Source of the DNA: Engraulis encrasicolus
Taxonomy: Eukaryota; Chordata; Actinopteri; Clupeiformes; Engraulidae
Length of the DNA stretch: 64,000 nt
Assembly: GCF_034702125.1 (NCBI RefSeq)
Contig: NC_085868.1
Coordinates: forward strand, 25,804,776-25,868,775
Direction of reading: 5' to 3'
The notes beneath the pieces were generated by a model. That model had not been told where the DNA came from, did no database searches, and saw nothing but the letters and a program-made list of their open reading frames with translations. The position numbers and the translations under genes are program-made. Shown here one piece after another: positions 13,906 through 26,900 of the stretch (within the stretch, counting starts at the first letter, position 1; every line of letters begins with the position of its first letter).

Positions 13906-14684
13906 GACACCTCTGATAAAAAGTCACAAATTTGACCTTTTCACTGAGTCGTCGTCAATATGACAAATTGCCAATGTATCCATTAAACAGCCAGTAGAGA
14001 GAATGCTAAGGTGCTCATGTGAAGCACAATGGCATGCTGATGAGAATTGATATGCACACATTTAAAACCTTTTGTAACTTGTCATGTACACACTTCGCCT
14101 GACGTCTGAACAAACCAGGCCATGCCAAATCCATCATGAGTCCATCTACATGAGAATGCAAAATATTCTATTTCGGTTAAATACTTAGTATTATATTCAT
14201 CATGTCTTGTTTGTGTGACCAATGCAAGTGGTCAGCATTTGGAATGTGTTACAGACCTTGTAATGCATAGACAATCAGGGCGCATGCCTTTGAGACTATG
14301 CAACTGCATGTCATTGTGTCACGACATGATACAATGATATGTATTATCTTGCTAATGTATTAATGCATTTCAAAACATAACCATGTGATGATGTTTTGAC
14401 AGCAGCCTCAAGGAAAAACAATCCAATGCTTGTTGAACAAACCTAAGTGTCAAAACACAGGAGCTTAGATGAAATATACTTCCTTCAACAGAAAAGCTTT
14501 GATACATACATGAGTCATGACAAATTAATGGAAGTCAGCCAAATCCTGGTAAACTAAGCTAGACATTTCACACAATGCCACATAATACAAATGCTATTCT
14601 TTATGTATGTAAATGTTGAAGGCCTTTTCCTTTCCAAAGAATGAACCAGTGTGAAACGGTGCTGTTATGAGATGCAGTCCATAT
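13906..14684. other. col8a1 intron, no feature recognised
   Basis: AT-rich intron sequence without gene or recognisable mobile element. Confidence 0.45.
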
Positions 14685-15045
14685 TGGGTAACACTTAACA
14701 ATAAGGTTCACATTTTAGTATTGGTTAAGCATTAACGAGTCACTCATTGCCCAGTATTGCTTTCAATATTACTTACATAGAGTTAAGAAGCCTTTTGTGC
14801 CTCATGTTAAACATAAAGCTATAAATGGTGAGATAATCATAATTTTCTTTATTTACAAATACAGTGACACAAATTATGCAAAGTCATGACTTAATACCTA
14901 GGAGAGGAAGATGAACCCATTATCCAATAATCACTTACTATTATTATTATTATATTATTATTGAAACAGCACTTGATAATGAGTAACTAACCATTTGTTA
15001 ATGTTTAACTGATGCTAAATTGTCTACCTACCTTATTGTTGTACT
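14685..15045. mobile_element. Degenerate MITE
   Basis: The left end GTAACACTTAACAATAAGG has an inverted relative at the right end (CCTTATTGTTGTAC, 15031-15044), and inner parts (TTAAGCATTAACGAGT and ATTTGTTAATGTTTAAC) also pair. An (ATT)n run lies at 14937-14962. It is AT-rich and non-coding. Confidence 0.55.
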
Positions 15046-16607
15046 TTCATGTTAGACATGTGACCCTTACTTTTTACAGTTTTTAAATGCGTCCTAGCAT
15101 CTCTTTAAGAGGGTATGTCCGTCCGTCTGTCTGTCCGTCTGAAACACATTCTTTGTCTTAAACACATTCTTTGAATTGTAATTCCCTCCCGTGTGCACAA
15201 GGCGTCAGTGCATAGACGGACACATCTTTGTCCGCCTGTCGGACTTGTTTAATATTTGCAGGATCCAACATTGGCAATTTAACATTGGTTGTATTATATT
15301 CCTGTACTCACAATGTGCAACTTCATTGTGTGTATTCATGTCAAAACCTCTTTTTGGAACATTTCTTCATTTTACTATGCAGATGCATAACTGACTTTTT
15401 ACCCTTACGAATCACCCACCATTAGGGTCTGTTTAGTAGAAATCAAACCTAGCCATATTAATGCCCTTAAAGAGATGAATTGTACAATTTTTCAGAGTGC
15501 ATCCTCCTACAACAAATTGGGGTTTAACAAGACGGTTAAAATAGTAAGGGCTCATGAAGGTACATGACTATGATCCCAATTATCAGTTGAAACCCTTCCT
15601 TAGATAATAGGTCGAATGTTAACCTGGTTCTCACGTGATGGTTGTTACCAACCATCTGGAACATTGTCAATCGCTAGCACTGGAAAGATGTGGGTGTATT
15701 CAAAAGACTTCGAACCTGATTGCAGTATTCACGTGGCTTTTTTAAAATCATGTACTACTTCAACCACTGACTTGTATATATCCTGCCCCACGATTCTGAT
15801 TGGACAGGCTGTGAAATATCTGATTCCTTTGGGCTCATCTAAGATTTCCAGACCCAAGTGCGATCCCACAAAGTTTAACGAAGATGCATGAACTACGAAG
15901 GATCCGCATGAGAGCAAGGCTATAGTCGAACGTTACTCCTCAGGAGCATTGCAAGTGATCGTCAGCCAAATGACATTGCATTACATTACATTGCATTTAG
16001 CAGATATATTATCCAAAGTCATTCGAGAACATAAACATAGCATACAACACTTGCAGATACAAAGTGCACAGGGAATATACAAAACAATAGGTCCAAATAC
16101 CAAGTGGGGTTAGGTTTAACTTTTTGTAAGTACATTAGCACAGTAGACCCACACACACACATACACCCACATACCCAACACACAACATGCCTTACAGTGG
16201 GACCAGACAGCTGGTGTTAAAAAGTGCCGTAGAGTCCCACATGGGCTGCATAGATTCAGGGGCGACAAACGGGGTAAAAGATTCAACCTATAGCATTCGA
16301 TCAGGAAAACCAACCGAGGCTCGTTTTAAATGTAAACATTCCATTGGCTACTGTCTGCTGCCGCCATATTTTTCTGCTAAAGTTCAATTTCTCTTTTTGA
16401 TGCTTTTGACTCCCTTGATGCTAGAAACACTTTTGCAGCTTTCGCAGCTTCTGCCACTTGCTCTTCCATACAAAGTCGATTACTTGCGCTGCTTTCTACA
16501 CCTTCAACTCCTGCTCTCTGTTCACAGGGTTAACGTCTAATCCGGGTCTCGGCAAGCTCAGGCATCAGTGTAGTAAATAGTCATGAAAATGTATGTCCCG
16601 TGTGATG
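15046..16607. other. col8a1 intron with short interspersed-repeat tail
   Basis: Mostly unassigned. About 15970-16040 has an ACATTACATT-rich tail followed by GCATTTAGCAGATATATTATCCAAAG, resembling the CATTTAGCAGACGCTTTTATCC motif of fish interspersed repeats. Open frames at 15616-15891 and 16187-16540 show no recognisable domain. Confidence 0.4.
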
Positions 16608-16615
16608 TTCTAAGG

Positions 16616-16941
16616 CAAGGATGTCAAACTCAGATTTGTCCCGCGAAGCCATTTTATTCGGCCCGCGAGATCATTTAAAATATCTATTACAGTTGGCCCA
16701 CATACACCTAAATGTATAGCGTAACTTGACTTGAACATGAAATTTGCTGTGTCACTGGATGTGCAGACACATTTGAACTATATGATGGGAAAGAGTGTGG
16801 GCGAAATTTAACTATGAATATGAAGACACACAATGTACACACAATTTTAGTCCATTTTTAAAAATAAATGTTGAGTTCGGCCCGCAACTTCGTTCCAGAT
16901 TTTGATTTTGGCCCTCAGTCAATTTGAGTTTGACACCCCTG
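16616..16941. mobile_element. Short hAT-like element, 326 bp
   Basis: The ends CAAGGATGTCAAACTCA and TGAGTTTGACACCCCTG are inverted repeats. A perfect 8-bp target duplication TTCTAAGG lies at 16608-16615 and 16942-16949. The interior has CGGCCCGC motifs near both ends and no transposase. Confidence 0.93.
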
Positions 16942-17034
16942 TTCTAAGGTATTTTTTCTGGTTTAAAAAGTGCCTTATCGCAAACCGTAGCCATCAAACA
17001 TGTTTGATATTTACTAATTAACTGATTGGTGAAC

Positions 17035-17530
17035 CACAGCTGCACCCTTCTTCCCTGTATGCAAAGCAACTACAGCGGATAGCAATGGCTATCCTAGATG
17101 ATAGCCGACACCCTTTGCATAGTGAGTTCCAGTACCTCCCCTCTGGACGGAGGCTGGTAGTTCCTGGTTGCAGAACCAATAGGTTCAAAAGCAGTTTTGT
17201 CCCAGCTGCAATTACTTTGCTAAACAAGATGTAAAATAAAATAAAAAAAATGTATTTGTAAAAATGCTCTTTGCACTTTAGCTGCACCAGGAGTGTGGTG
17301 TCACTTCTGCCATGGTGCCCCCCCGTGTGTATATGTTGTATGTGTATTTTCAGTCAAATGTCAAACATTTTTATTTATTTCCTTGTGAAGCCTACATGTG
17401 TTTTTTAGACTCCATGTTTATGTGTCATGTGTCTTGTGGTTCTGATGTAAGGACAGCCATCTTCTCTTTTATACTGCAAACCCAGTTTACCTTCGGGTAC
17501 CAATAAAGTTGAACTGAACTGAACTGAACT
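17035..17530 (+). mobile_element. 5'-truncated LINE, 3' end, + strand
   Basis: Positions 17090-17233 encode the last residues of a fish LINE polyprotein (HPLHSEFQYLPSGRR, then NRFKSSFVPAAITLLNK), similar in pattern to the end of the reverse transcriptase at 54646-55655. A 3' UTR follows, ending TTCGGGTACCAATAAAG and a (TGAAC)n tail at about 17510-17534. Probably L2/CR1/Rex-like, not resolved further. Confidence 0.8.
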
Positions 17531-17631
17531 GAACTATTCAAAATCGGACGTCGAGTGTGTGCATGTTTACAATTGGAGACAAGATTGGCGGTTCATGCCC
17601 GATACTGTTTATGCCTGAACTGGAAAGCATA

Positions 17632-17800
17632 TAAGTAAGGGTTAACGTTCGGCGAGAAGGTCGCTACCGTGGAATAGCAGCACGACAGAGAGAATATTTA
17701 GACCCCGACGCGGAGCGGAGGGGTCTTGTTCTCTCTGAAGTGCTGCTATTCCACAAAGCGACCGACTCGCCGAACGTTAACCCACTTATTATATGGATAT
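17632..17800. mobile_element. Foldback or hairpin element
   Basis: GGGTTAACGTTCGGCGAG... and GTGGAATAGCAGCAC on the left are matched by GTGCTGCTATTCCAC and CTCGCCGAACGTTAACCC on the right, giving a stem of roughly 55 bp. A second, smaller stem in the loop pairs GACCCCGACGC... with GGAGGGGTC. The right outer sequence TTATTATATGG recurs inverted as CCATATAATAA at 18153-18163, so the full element may run to about 18165. Confidence 0.75.
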
Positions 17801-18377
17801 ACTTAAATGATTCACACATGGCGGGGACATTTCTTTATTTAATGTTAAGTTTATTATAATTTTTCATGTCAAAAGATTGTTGCTGCGCAAAACAAAACAG
17901 TGCCGTTGTGGAACACCGCTAGGCAACAGGTAGCCCAGACAACAGGTGTTGTCTATCACAGCAGCTGATTAGAGTGACAAAAGACCGGACCCCCTGCGGA
18001 GTGATATGAAACATTCGCTTTAGCAGTGAAAAGTCTTGTTGCCATTGACAGCGGTCTGATATAGACCAACTCGTCCTTATCTCAAATATCAGACGTGCGA
18101 ACGTTGGGGAGCCCCATTGAAATGAATGGAGTATTCGACCGATGACGTCACACCATATAATAACTGTATTTATTGTTGTTAACATGCCATTACACTGCAT
18201 ATACTGGGAGTTTTACAGTGTACACTTTTTTCCTTGGCTAATGATGAACACTGACGATGACTTAAGGGCTGAAATGCTTCAGTGGTTTCATAAATTAAGG
18301 ACAATATTCTTGATAGTGTGTTTTTCTGCTTTTCACACATTCAGAAAAGATCACACCTTTCTTCTAATTTTCTACAG
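17801..18377. other. col8a1 intron end
   Basis: Probably includes the remainder of the hairpin element up to the CCATATAATAA motif near 18163, then a T-rich stretch leading to the acceptor TTCTACAG at 18370-18377. Nothing else recognised. Confidence 0.45.
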
Positions 18378-20287
18378 GACAGACTATTCCCGAGGGACCT
18401 GTAGGTGAGGCTGGACCTGTGGGACCGCAAGGACCTCCCGGGCCATCAGGTCCACCTGGGTTACCAGGGCACGGCATGCCAGGACAACCAGGAAAGCCAG
18501 GCCCACCTGGCCCACAAGGATACCCAGGAATCGGGAAACCAGGAATGCCAGGTATGCCGGGCAAACCTGGAGGGATCGGACCACCGGGACCAAGGGGAGA
18601 GTTAGGTCCAGGTGGCGGAGAAGGGCCAGTTGGGTTGCCAGGACAACCCGGCCTCCCAGGTCCTCCAGGATTGCCAGGTATTGGAAAAGGTGGTGGGCAA
18701 GGATTACCTGGACAGCCAGGGGGGCGGGGAGAACCTGGTCACAAGGGTCTGCCAGGACTTCCTGGACTTCCCGGTCCAAAAGGAGACAGAGGAGTCGGTC
18801 TCCCGGGATTGCCAGGAGTTAAAGGTCCACCAGGACCACCTGGGGGACCAGGACCAGGTGGCCTACCTGGCGTAGGGAAACCTGGCTTAAATGGTCTTCC
18901 GGGAGTCCCCGGGGCACCAGGGAAGCCTGGAGGCCCAGGGGAACCAGGACTGGCTGGTGAGCCGGGTGAAGGAGGGGCGCCTGGACCGCCCGGTCTGCCA
19001 GGCATGGGAAAACCTGGATTTGATGGATTACCTGGAAAACCAGGAGCTCCTGGCGGCAAGGGTGAATCTGGCCCACCTGGTCTTCCTGGGGGACCTGGAA
19101 TGCCTGGTTTCGGAAAGCCAGGGTATCCAGGTCCTAAAGGTGACAAAGGACATAATGGCTTACCTGGTGCACCTGGAGGTAAAGGGGAGAAAGGTCATGG
19201 AGGTCAACCAGGGATGATTGGCCCACCCGGACCTAATGGACCTCCAGGACTTCCAGGACACATTGGACCTCCTGGGGGCATTGGTTTCCCAGGGCAAAAA
19301 GGAGAAGGTGGACTCATAGGGCCAAAGGGCCCTCCTGGCCCGAAAGGTGAAGCAGGGCCTCCTGGGCTTCCAGGAAAGCCTGGATTTTCAGGGGATGTGG
19401 GCCAACCAGGACCAAGAGGCGTTCCAGGATCAATTGGGCCACATGGAGAAAATGGGCATAAAGGTTTACCCGGTCTTCCAGGTGTGCCTGGAAAGCCGGG
19501 ACCCAAAGGTGAGGGTGGATACCCAGGGGATAAAGGCTCTCAAGGACCAATAGGAATTCCAGGTCTGATGGGACCAGCTGGACCGTTAGGTCCTCCTGGA
19601 CTTCCAGGACACAGGGGTGAACCAGGGGCGCCGGGTAAACCAGGATACCCTGGAGAAGGAAAATCAGGCTTTCCAGGCCCCGTTGGCCCCCCTGGAAAAC
19701 CAGGAGCCGGAGGCCTTCCAGGTCAACCAGGCCAACCAGGTCAGCCAGGACCACCAGGACCCCCTGGACCTCCTGCTCCCCCTCCAGACCTCTCGCAAAT
19801 TCTTCCTGAAGGTGGGTTGGATGGCCAGAGGCAAGGCCCATACAAGGGCAAAGGTAAGCCTGGGGTAGAACTCCTCGGCAGAGGTGGACTTGAGATGCCA
19901 GCGTTCACAGCACAGCTCACCAAACCTTTCCCCCCATTTGGCACTCCGGTAGTCTTCGACAAAGTCCTGTATAATGGTCAGCAGAACTACAACCCACAAA
20001 CGGGCATCTTCACCTGCAACGTTCCCGGGATCTATTACTTTGCTTACCACGTCCATTGTAAGGGAGCCAATGTTTGGGTTGCACTGTATAGAAACAATGA
20101 ACCAGTAATGTACACGTACGATGAATACAAAAAAGGCTTCCTGGATCAAGCATCCGGAAGTGCAGTACTGCCTCTGCAGGCAGGAGACACAGTGCACATT
20201 CAGCTACCATCTGACCAAGCAGCAGGACTCTATGCTGGACAATACGTCCATTCGTCATTCTCTGGATATTTATTGTACCCCATGTAA
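18378..20287 (+). CDS. col8a1: Collagen alpha-1(VIII), main exon (triple helix and C1q domain)
   Basis: This exon carries residues 106-741 and stop TAA (20285-20287). The acceptor TTTTCTACAG is at 18377/18378, and phase 1 matches the donor at 12653. Joined length is 2226 nt, 741 residues, against 744 in human COL8A1. Residues about 115-570 are a Gly-X-Y triple helix with short imperfections of the GIGKPG type. A proline-rich linker follows (about 571-610), then a C-terminal C1q (NC1) domain (about 611-741). NC1 starts [14 protein letters not shown] and contains [21 protein letters not shown] and the terminal [11 protein letters not shown]. It nucleates trimers and clusters them into polygonal lattices. 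COL8A1 rather than COL8A2 is supported by the GAYYG N-terminus and the LLYPM end. The exon's 3' part from 19463 is repeated at 37921. Antisense and shifted open frames across it are compositional shadows. Confidence 0.95.
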
Positions 20288-21530
20288 AAAAATAAATAAA
20301 TGTATGAATTTAAAAGGGGGGAGGGCTGGCAAAATGATGCCAATGTCTTTTCAGACCCAAAACATTAATGACGTCTTGGTGTGAAATGTTGCCATATTTG
20401 ATTCAATTTTGAGTGAATGTGTTAGCATTAAAGCAAAGCCAACTATTGCACTGTTAATATACATGTATTAAAAACACTTGCAAGATATCACGCTTCCAAC
20501 TACAGATAAAAACATGGTATACGATGCATTTAAAAATTCACATTGTTCAGTATAAAATTTTGAGTGCTGTTGGGAAGTATTTGATGCATTTATGTTATTT
20601 GGGTTGGGGGTGGGGGGAATGGCCATTTTTGTCAGGCCAATTGACAAGTACATTTCGGTAGGTGGATACAGCGACAGTCATATCATAATGGTCATTTTTG
20701 GTTTCTTAGTATTACTTTTTTACCCTGTAGTACAAGACTGTAAAGATATGGGCAATAGATAAACACTGTATTTCGAATTAACCTGTTTACCCATCACTTA
20801 TACCAAAAACTACTCACACATTTCTCTGGTCTGTGCTGTAGTATTTAAAAATAACAAAATGGCCATATTACAGTTTATCGTCACACACCTTTGGAGATCA
20901 ACCACTGGCATCTCATAAACATCTACACATCTACAGGTACATATGACACGTTTTCATTTTATGGCAGTTTGCAATGTTAATGCATGTAACATTTAAATTT
21001 CAAAACTCATATCCATACATACAGTATACTACTTGTGACTTTTTAAGAAATCATATCTTTCACTGTCTATGAGGACCTCAACCTGAGCTTACAAATGCAT
21101 ACTGCAACTAGTATAGTAGTGGTTTGCAAACTTGCCTCAAGGTTCATTATGTGTAACAATATGAGAAATAATCTAATGACTACACATAAATATGTATATG
21201 TGTTCATAAGACATGTTTGTGCGTTTGTAATGTTTATTACAAGGGAGTAATGTTCAAAGCAAAACACCTAAATGAAAGTGAAATCCTATGAATGAAGGAT
21301 TTAAGACTTAGGTAGATTTCAAATGCTTTACAGTCTGTATTATTCTTTGTAATTTATTTGTTTTACTACTGAGTGCCTACATTTGTATATGTGCTATGGA
21401 TATGAAGGGAAATTAACATGATTTTGTAACAATGGTGCTGAACATTTATTCAAATACTGAACTTATTTCAATGTTTCTACAAAACTAATTTTTTTAAATA
21501 AAGGTAAATGAATTACAGCTTTCATTTTTG
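20288..21530 (+). other. col8a1: col8a1 3' UTR (inferred)
   Basis: AT-rich sequence after the stop, matching 38746-39950 nearly base for base apart from small indels (for example about 20 bp at 20930-20950). AATAAA-type signals sit just after the stop (20291-20300) and near 21497-21502. The distal one is a plausible main polyadenylation signal but is not proven. Confidence 0.55.
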
Positions 21531-21760
21531 TGTCATTATGGATTTTAAAAACAGGGAGAGTGTAACAATTGAGGATAGTTACTAAGCATTGGTGAACAGG
21601 GCTAAATAAACCATTTTCATCACCAGCCAGCCAGCGGGTGTAGATTTGGGTCATCATACCCTTACGAAAGTCGACCATGGTTGAGCATGGCTCGTCACGT
21701 TTTTTTTTTAATTATTTTTTTTTTACAATGGTTAAATCATGGTTTGACTATGGTTGCAAT

Positions 21761-22358
21761 CCTTGGAGCAATGTGGGGTTAGGTGCCTTGCTCAAGGGCA
21801 CTTCAGCCATGGATGGAGGTGTAGGGAGAGGTAAGGGTGGGATTGAAACCTGCAACTCTGTGATCTTCAGTTCAACTCCTTAAGCCAGGGGTCCCCAAAC
21901 CTTTTTCTCTGGGGGCCACATTGTTGTTCCTGACTGTGATCTGGGGCCGGGATCAATCATGTGGGCTTTATACTAGGCCACTACCTGTTATAACCATAAT
22001 TTCTAGCACAAAATAGTTCATCATTACAAGTGATTTGCAAAATAAGTGAGTACTGCATGTTTTTCAATTTGAAATACCACAGGTATTCCTTTTAATTTCT
22101 AATAACCATGTAAAAATACCAAGGAAAGGTTAGAAAATGTGATTGACAGTTTATGAGTGATACAATAGAAATGGTAGGCCTGTTTATATTACAGTGAGAT
22201 GAGAAACTATCAAGACAAGATAGGATTGCTTCTTTGGGACAGTTCAAATGGTGAGGTGCAGAGAGGTGGAGGGCCGGTCAAAGGGGCGTGGCGGGCCGCA
22301 TCCGGCCCCCCTGGGCCTTAGTTTGGGGACCCCTGCCTTAAGCATTACACTACAGCTG
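21761..22358 (-). mobile_element. tRNA-derived SINE, split by a hAT element
   Basis: On the - strand a tRNA-like head (CAGCTGTAGTGTAATG...) continues, after a 450-bp insertion, into a body with TGCAGGTTTCAATCCC, TGAAGTGCCCTTGAGCAAGG and CCCCACATTGCTCCAAGG. The intact version is at 40185-40326, and a relative lies at 54228-54383. Confidence 0.85.
21886..22335. mobile_element. hAT-like element, 450 bp, copy A only
   Basis: The ends CAGGGGTCCCCAAAC and GTTTGGGGACCCCTG are perfect 15-bp inverted repeats. The 8-bp target duplication CCTTAAGC lies at 21878-21885 and 22336-22343. The matching site in copy B (about 40310) is empty. Confidence 0.96.
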
Positions 22359-23240
22359 CGAACGAGTTTTCATGTTTTTTTTGGGTAACCATGAAACCCA
22401 CGATTAATCATGGATTTTTGAGCATGGTTTGTGACTATGGTTAAATCATAATCACTAACCATGCTGAAAAGAGACATGAAAACCATGCACAACTATGATC
22501 CATGGTTAGTCAAGAACCACGGTTTTCATGGTTACCCAAAAAATCATGGATAAGCCATATAGTGATACTAAGGTTGTGTCCATAGAGGTCGAACATAAGA
22601 CTATCGTTGACGTGGCAATTCGCGACAGCGTTGGGAAACGACACATGCCCCCTCCCATCTTGTGTAGGTAGTGTAGACTCCTTCAGTCAATGCAAATCAA
22701 TGGAGAACACGACCACCTCTGTCAAAAAATGGACTAAAACTGTGTGAATATGAAGTAACTCATTAATCAAAGACCAAATTTGAAATGTGAAGCTAAATAT
22801 GGAGGCTACTTAAATCATATGAGTGGATAAAATACATTAAAAAATCAAATTAAATTAGATATTTAGCAACACATTTTTATTTTATTTTATTTTATTTTTA
22901 TTGTCCTTGTATAGCGTGTTGATGGAATTTTTTTCCTCATTATTAAGTCATTTTTTTGACAGAGATGAGCCTCCTAAATTCGTTTCCATTTCTTAGGTCT
23001 ACCTCCAAAAAAACACTGCCACGGATTGCTCAGAGCCATATATAGAGAGAGTCTGGCCAACTATGGGTTCGAACGTTCGAGCTATCCCGCTATTTTGATT
23101 GGATCTGGGCTGGTCACATGTTTTATGGACGCCATTTTCGTTCCCCACGCTCCCATTAATGAGCATTATCAGATATAAAAAATAACGCTTCACTATTATA
23201 TGATTACATTATTATTATGACAAACTGTCGTGCATATGGC

Positions 23241-24859
23241 CATAGGCGGCGTTACAGCAAGACTCTTGGGGAAGCTAAAAAAATAAAAAAGGGGGGGAGG
23301 GGGAATGCAAACGTCATCGGAGAAACTGTGGTGGTAGGAGGGTCTGGGGGCACTGTATCAGTCGCCACGCGAGGCCCTTTTGATATATTATCTGCATGAC
23401 ATTATATGATGTTGAAACAAAATGATGAACAAATAAAACAGAACATTTCCATGCACAACTAAGGGTCTTCATGCTCGTGCGCCAATGGAACTCTCAAAGG
23501 CGACAGGCACACACGCACACACACACACTGGAGGCAGGAGAGGAAGACGGCTATTTGCCAGACCATGGACTATTATCTCCCAAATATGTCTCGAGCAATC
23601 AAATCATACACCCGACTGTCCACACCTTTGTTTCTATTGACATTTTCATGCGCTAGGTCACTCTACCTCAGACCGGTATCAAAACTCTCAATCAAACTCG
23701 CAAAACTAATGACGAGGCAAAATGCGCACACACGGGGGGAAACAGGAAAGCCAGCTGATTGACCATACCATGCCAAAAAATATCATATGGGGCTCTCATA
23801 TCCAACAGGCTGTCTTCAGATGTCAGTTTTGTAAATAATACAAATATGCTATAATTTTGAATTTCTAGTTGAAGTGGCTTGTAATGTAGTTCGCTACATT
23901 TCCAGATGGTTGTAACTAGCTTAATAATTCTATTGGATGTAGCTTGTCTAGTGGAGCTAAATGTTAGCTTACTAGGTTCTACAAATAAGTAGCTTCAGCC
24001 AGACACTGTTCTCGCTGCCTCGCACTGTACACTGTCCACTCCAGTCACACGCAGATGCCCAACAAACACAAGCGAATATACATCACATTACATATGGTAA
24101 CTAAACCACCCTGGCAGGCCACCATGAATTCAGGAAAGGTGTGCATTTTTGAAAGTGGTGTTCGCTTGGTGACAGGATAGCACAGGTGTTTTGCTTTGTG
24201 ATGGCTAGTTAGACGGAAGAAGACAGACAACTACATCGATAACAACATTGACAACAACATTGCCACCAAATAGTTAACTTAGCACTTCAGCGAGCACATC
24301 AAGGGGAAAAACAGATTTCCTACCTTATTCTGTCCTGTCAATTCCTGTTACTTGAAGATAGAGGCAAAATATCCATTTAGATTCGCCAAATAGGCTATCC
24401 ATTTGATAGATGTAGTGTGGTTGAATAACGAATGCTAAAGAAGAAAATGTCAACATTGTGACCTATGGCTGGTGGAAAAAAAACGAATGATCTATAAATG
24501 TAGTGAAATCCCAATTTATTCTAGAGGTCATTGCTTTATCAAGATATTAAACATTCCAGATTTAATTTCATAAACCACGAGCCCGCCTCACCGCCTGGCT
24601 CTGTTGAAGGCAGTAGGCCTAGAACTGACAACTGATTGGTTGACCGCAGCATGACATCGCCGCAACGAGGCTAGATCTACTAACAAGGTGGATAGGCACT
24701 TCAGCAGGAAACCCTCGTTCTGTTTCCTTGTGGTGTGCCTGCGACACTCCATCGCTGGATATATAAAAAACCTTGATTTTAAATTTTAATTTTATTTATT
24801 TCTTATGACAAGTTTGGGGAAGCTAAGCTTCCCCTAGCCTCTTAATAGCGCCACCCATG
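23241..24859. mobile_element. hAT-like element, 1.6 kb, nested, copy A only
   Basis: The ends CATAGGCGGCGTTA and TAGCGCCACCCATG are imperfect inverted repeats. The 8-bp target duplication CATATGGC lies at 23233-23240 and 24860-24867, while copy B has a single CATATGGC (about 41174). GGGGAAGCTA recurs inverted near the right end. No transposase frame survives. Confidence 0.88.
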
Positions 24860-24910
24860 CATATGGCTGTAGTGCAGGGCCGGGTCAGGAGAAAAAACAG
24901 CATCCTTTAA

Positions 24911-26287
24911 CCCTCTAGCTACCATAACGGCCGCGAATGTCCGGCTGGATCTGTACCAGAACGGCTGCGGCCGGCCGGAATATTTTCATATGAAAATACG
25001 GCTGAACGGCCGTCATCATGCAGTTTTTCCAGCTTTCAAACACTTTAGCTCAATATTACAGACCCTCCCCGATATATTTTCAGTATAAAAACTATATGTT
25101 TATATTATATTATTTTTCAGTATTTAGATTTTATTACGAGATGCGCCGCTTTATGCGATTTGGCAATCTGCCGTCAATTCAAATAACGGCCGTCCGAGAT
25201 TGGATGGCTACAAACACAACCATTCTGTTTCTACAACCAATATACACTAAATATGAAAACTTCCAACCCTCTTCGATCTATTTTCATGGTCAACAGCACA
25301 TGTTTATGACTATTTAGGCTATTTTTAGATCATGTTGTTTTATTAGGCTTATGAGATGGTGTTCAACTGTGATGAGTTCTGCCATGGTCCTAAATAGCAA
25401 ACACAACTGTCCAGCCGATGTCTACACGCTACATATTAAAAATGTAAACTGTCTTCGATGTGTTTTCAGAGTCAAACCATATGTTGGTATCCAACTATCT
25501 TAGTTTCCTGGAACAACGGACAGCGACAGCTCTGCGTAACAGCGCATCTGGAAGCGCAGCATGATAGGCTACTCATTTTGCGTGTCAGCTTTGGCAAAGC
25601 AGTCAAGGACTGTTACTACTCCACGTGTCCTTCATAAAAATGTGCGTGAAGACGTTGAGTTGAATGCTAACTTCCAATAATAGCTTACCAACGTGGTGTT
25701 TGTAGCACTTCAATTCCGTATTACTCGGTGATGCCTGGCGCGCCTTACCTGTGCCAAATTGGGAGGGGAAACTTCCTTACAGCTCCATTCATGTCCTGTC
25801 TGATATCGCAGACACTTCTACGGTTATCCTTACACGTCTTTGGCATGGTTTAGTTCAAACATTATTAGCTAGTGTAGTCCATTACAGTTATACCGCTTGA
25901 AACCGCTTGAAAACAGGACTTTTGGGTGAACGACATTTGTTGTCGTCACATGATCATTGTTCAACTTTGACCCTGGATGGATGGATGGATAGACGAAGGA
26001 TAGATAGATAGATGTATAGAGAGATCAATAGATAGATAGATAGGCCTAAATATGTAGATATATAGATAGATAGGCCTAGATAATATCGGATTTTATGATA
26101 TACCATTTGATATACCATTTGAAAGTGTGTTTTCTCTACTTTAATATGAAAGTAACTTGTAATTGACACTTTTCATTTCTTTTCAAGTTATTTGACATTA
26201 TTTAAAATATGACCAAAATGTCAATTTTTCCTTAGAATTCCTGGTAGAATTCCGACCTATTCAAAAAAAATCCTGGTAGCTAGAGGG
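24911..26287. mobile_element. piggyBac-like non-autonomous element, 1377 bp, copy A only
   Basis: TTAA lies on each side (24907-24910, 26288-26291) and the perfect 14-bp ends are CCCTCTAGCTACCA and TGGTAGCTAGAGGG. Copy B has one TTAA at this point. TTAA targeting with CCC-start ends is typical of piggyBac. A decayed GATA microsatellite lies at 25978-26080. No transposase is seen. Confidence 0.93.
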
Positions 26288-26900
26288 TTAACTCGTGACA
26301 GAAACGGAGGATTTGGGACATACACGGATATAAACTCTCTTTTATAGAATATAAAGGTCAGAATTAAATAATAACCGGAAAGCAGCAGGTTTCTCCGTGT
26401 TGTGTGAGGTAAACATATTTTTCCCCCCTTCGACTTTCGTGAACAATTATTTTTGAAAGAAATAGTCATGATGATGGCTTGCTCTCAAAAACTCCTGTCC
26501 GCACTTTGAAAACGAATGAAGTTAGGTTTCTGTCATAACTTGAAATTAGCTTGTCAAATCTTAATTGCCACCTGTACGTATGCTATACTGTGAAAACATA
26601 ACTTTGCCCATCAAGTTATCATTTCTGTCGCGCTAATAAGGTCCTTTCCCCCTGCGATTTAAACTCACATCCAGTCTCATACAATGAATATCCAGACTCA
26701 ACCTACGAGCATCCAGACTCATCCTACACAGTTCTACGGTCTGCAATCGCGATTATGCACTGCTAAGCACATTGTTATTTTTAAACTACTAAATCTCGAC
26801 ACAACGTGAAACTTTGGCGTATCACCAGGGTCCCTGTACATGAACTTGACCATCGTTGTGAATATTATTTCTGTACATTACTTAAATATCGACTTTGACG

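Noticed and set aside
18364..19146. Antisense collagen-like or proline-rich proteins opposite the col8a1 helix exon
   Set aside because: Gly-Pro codons read antisense give Pro-Gly patterns; the + strand frame has the C1q domain and splice sites.
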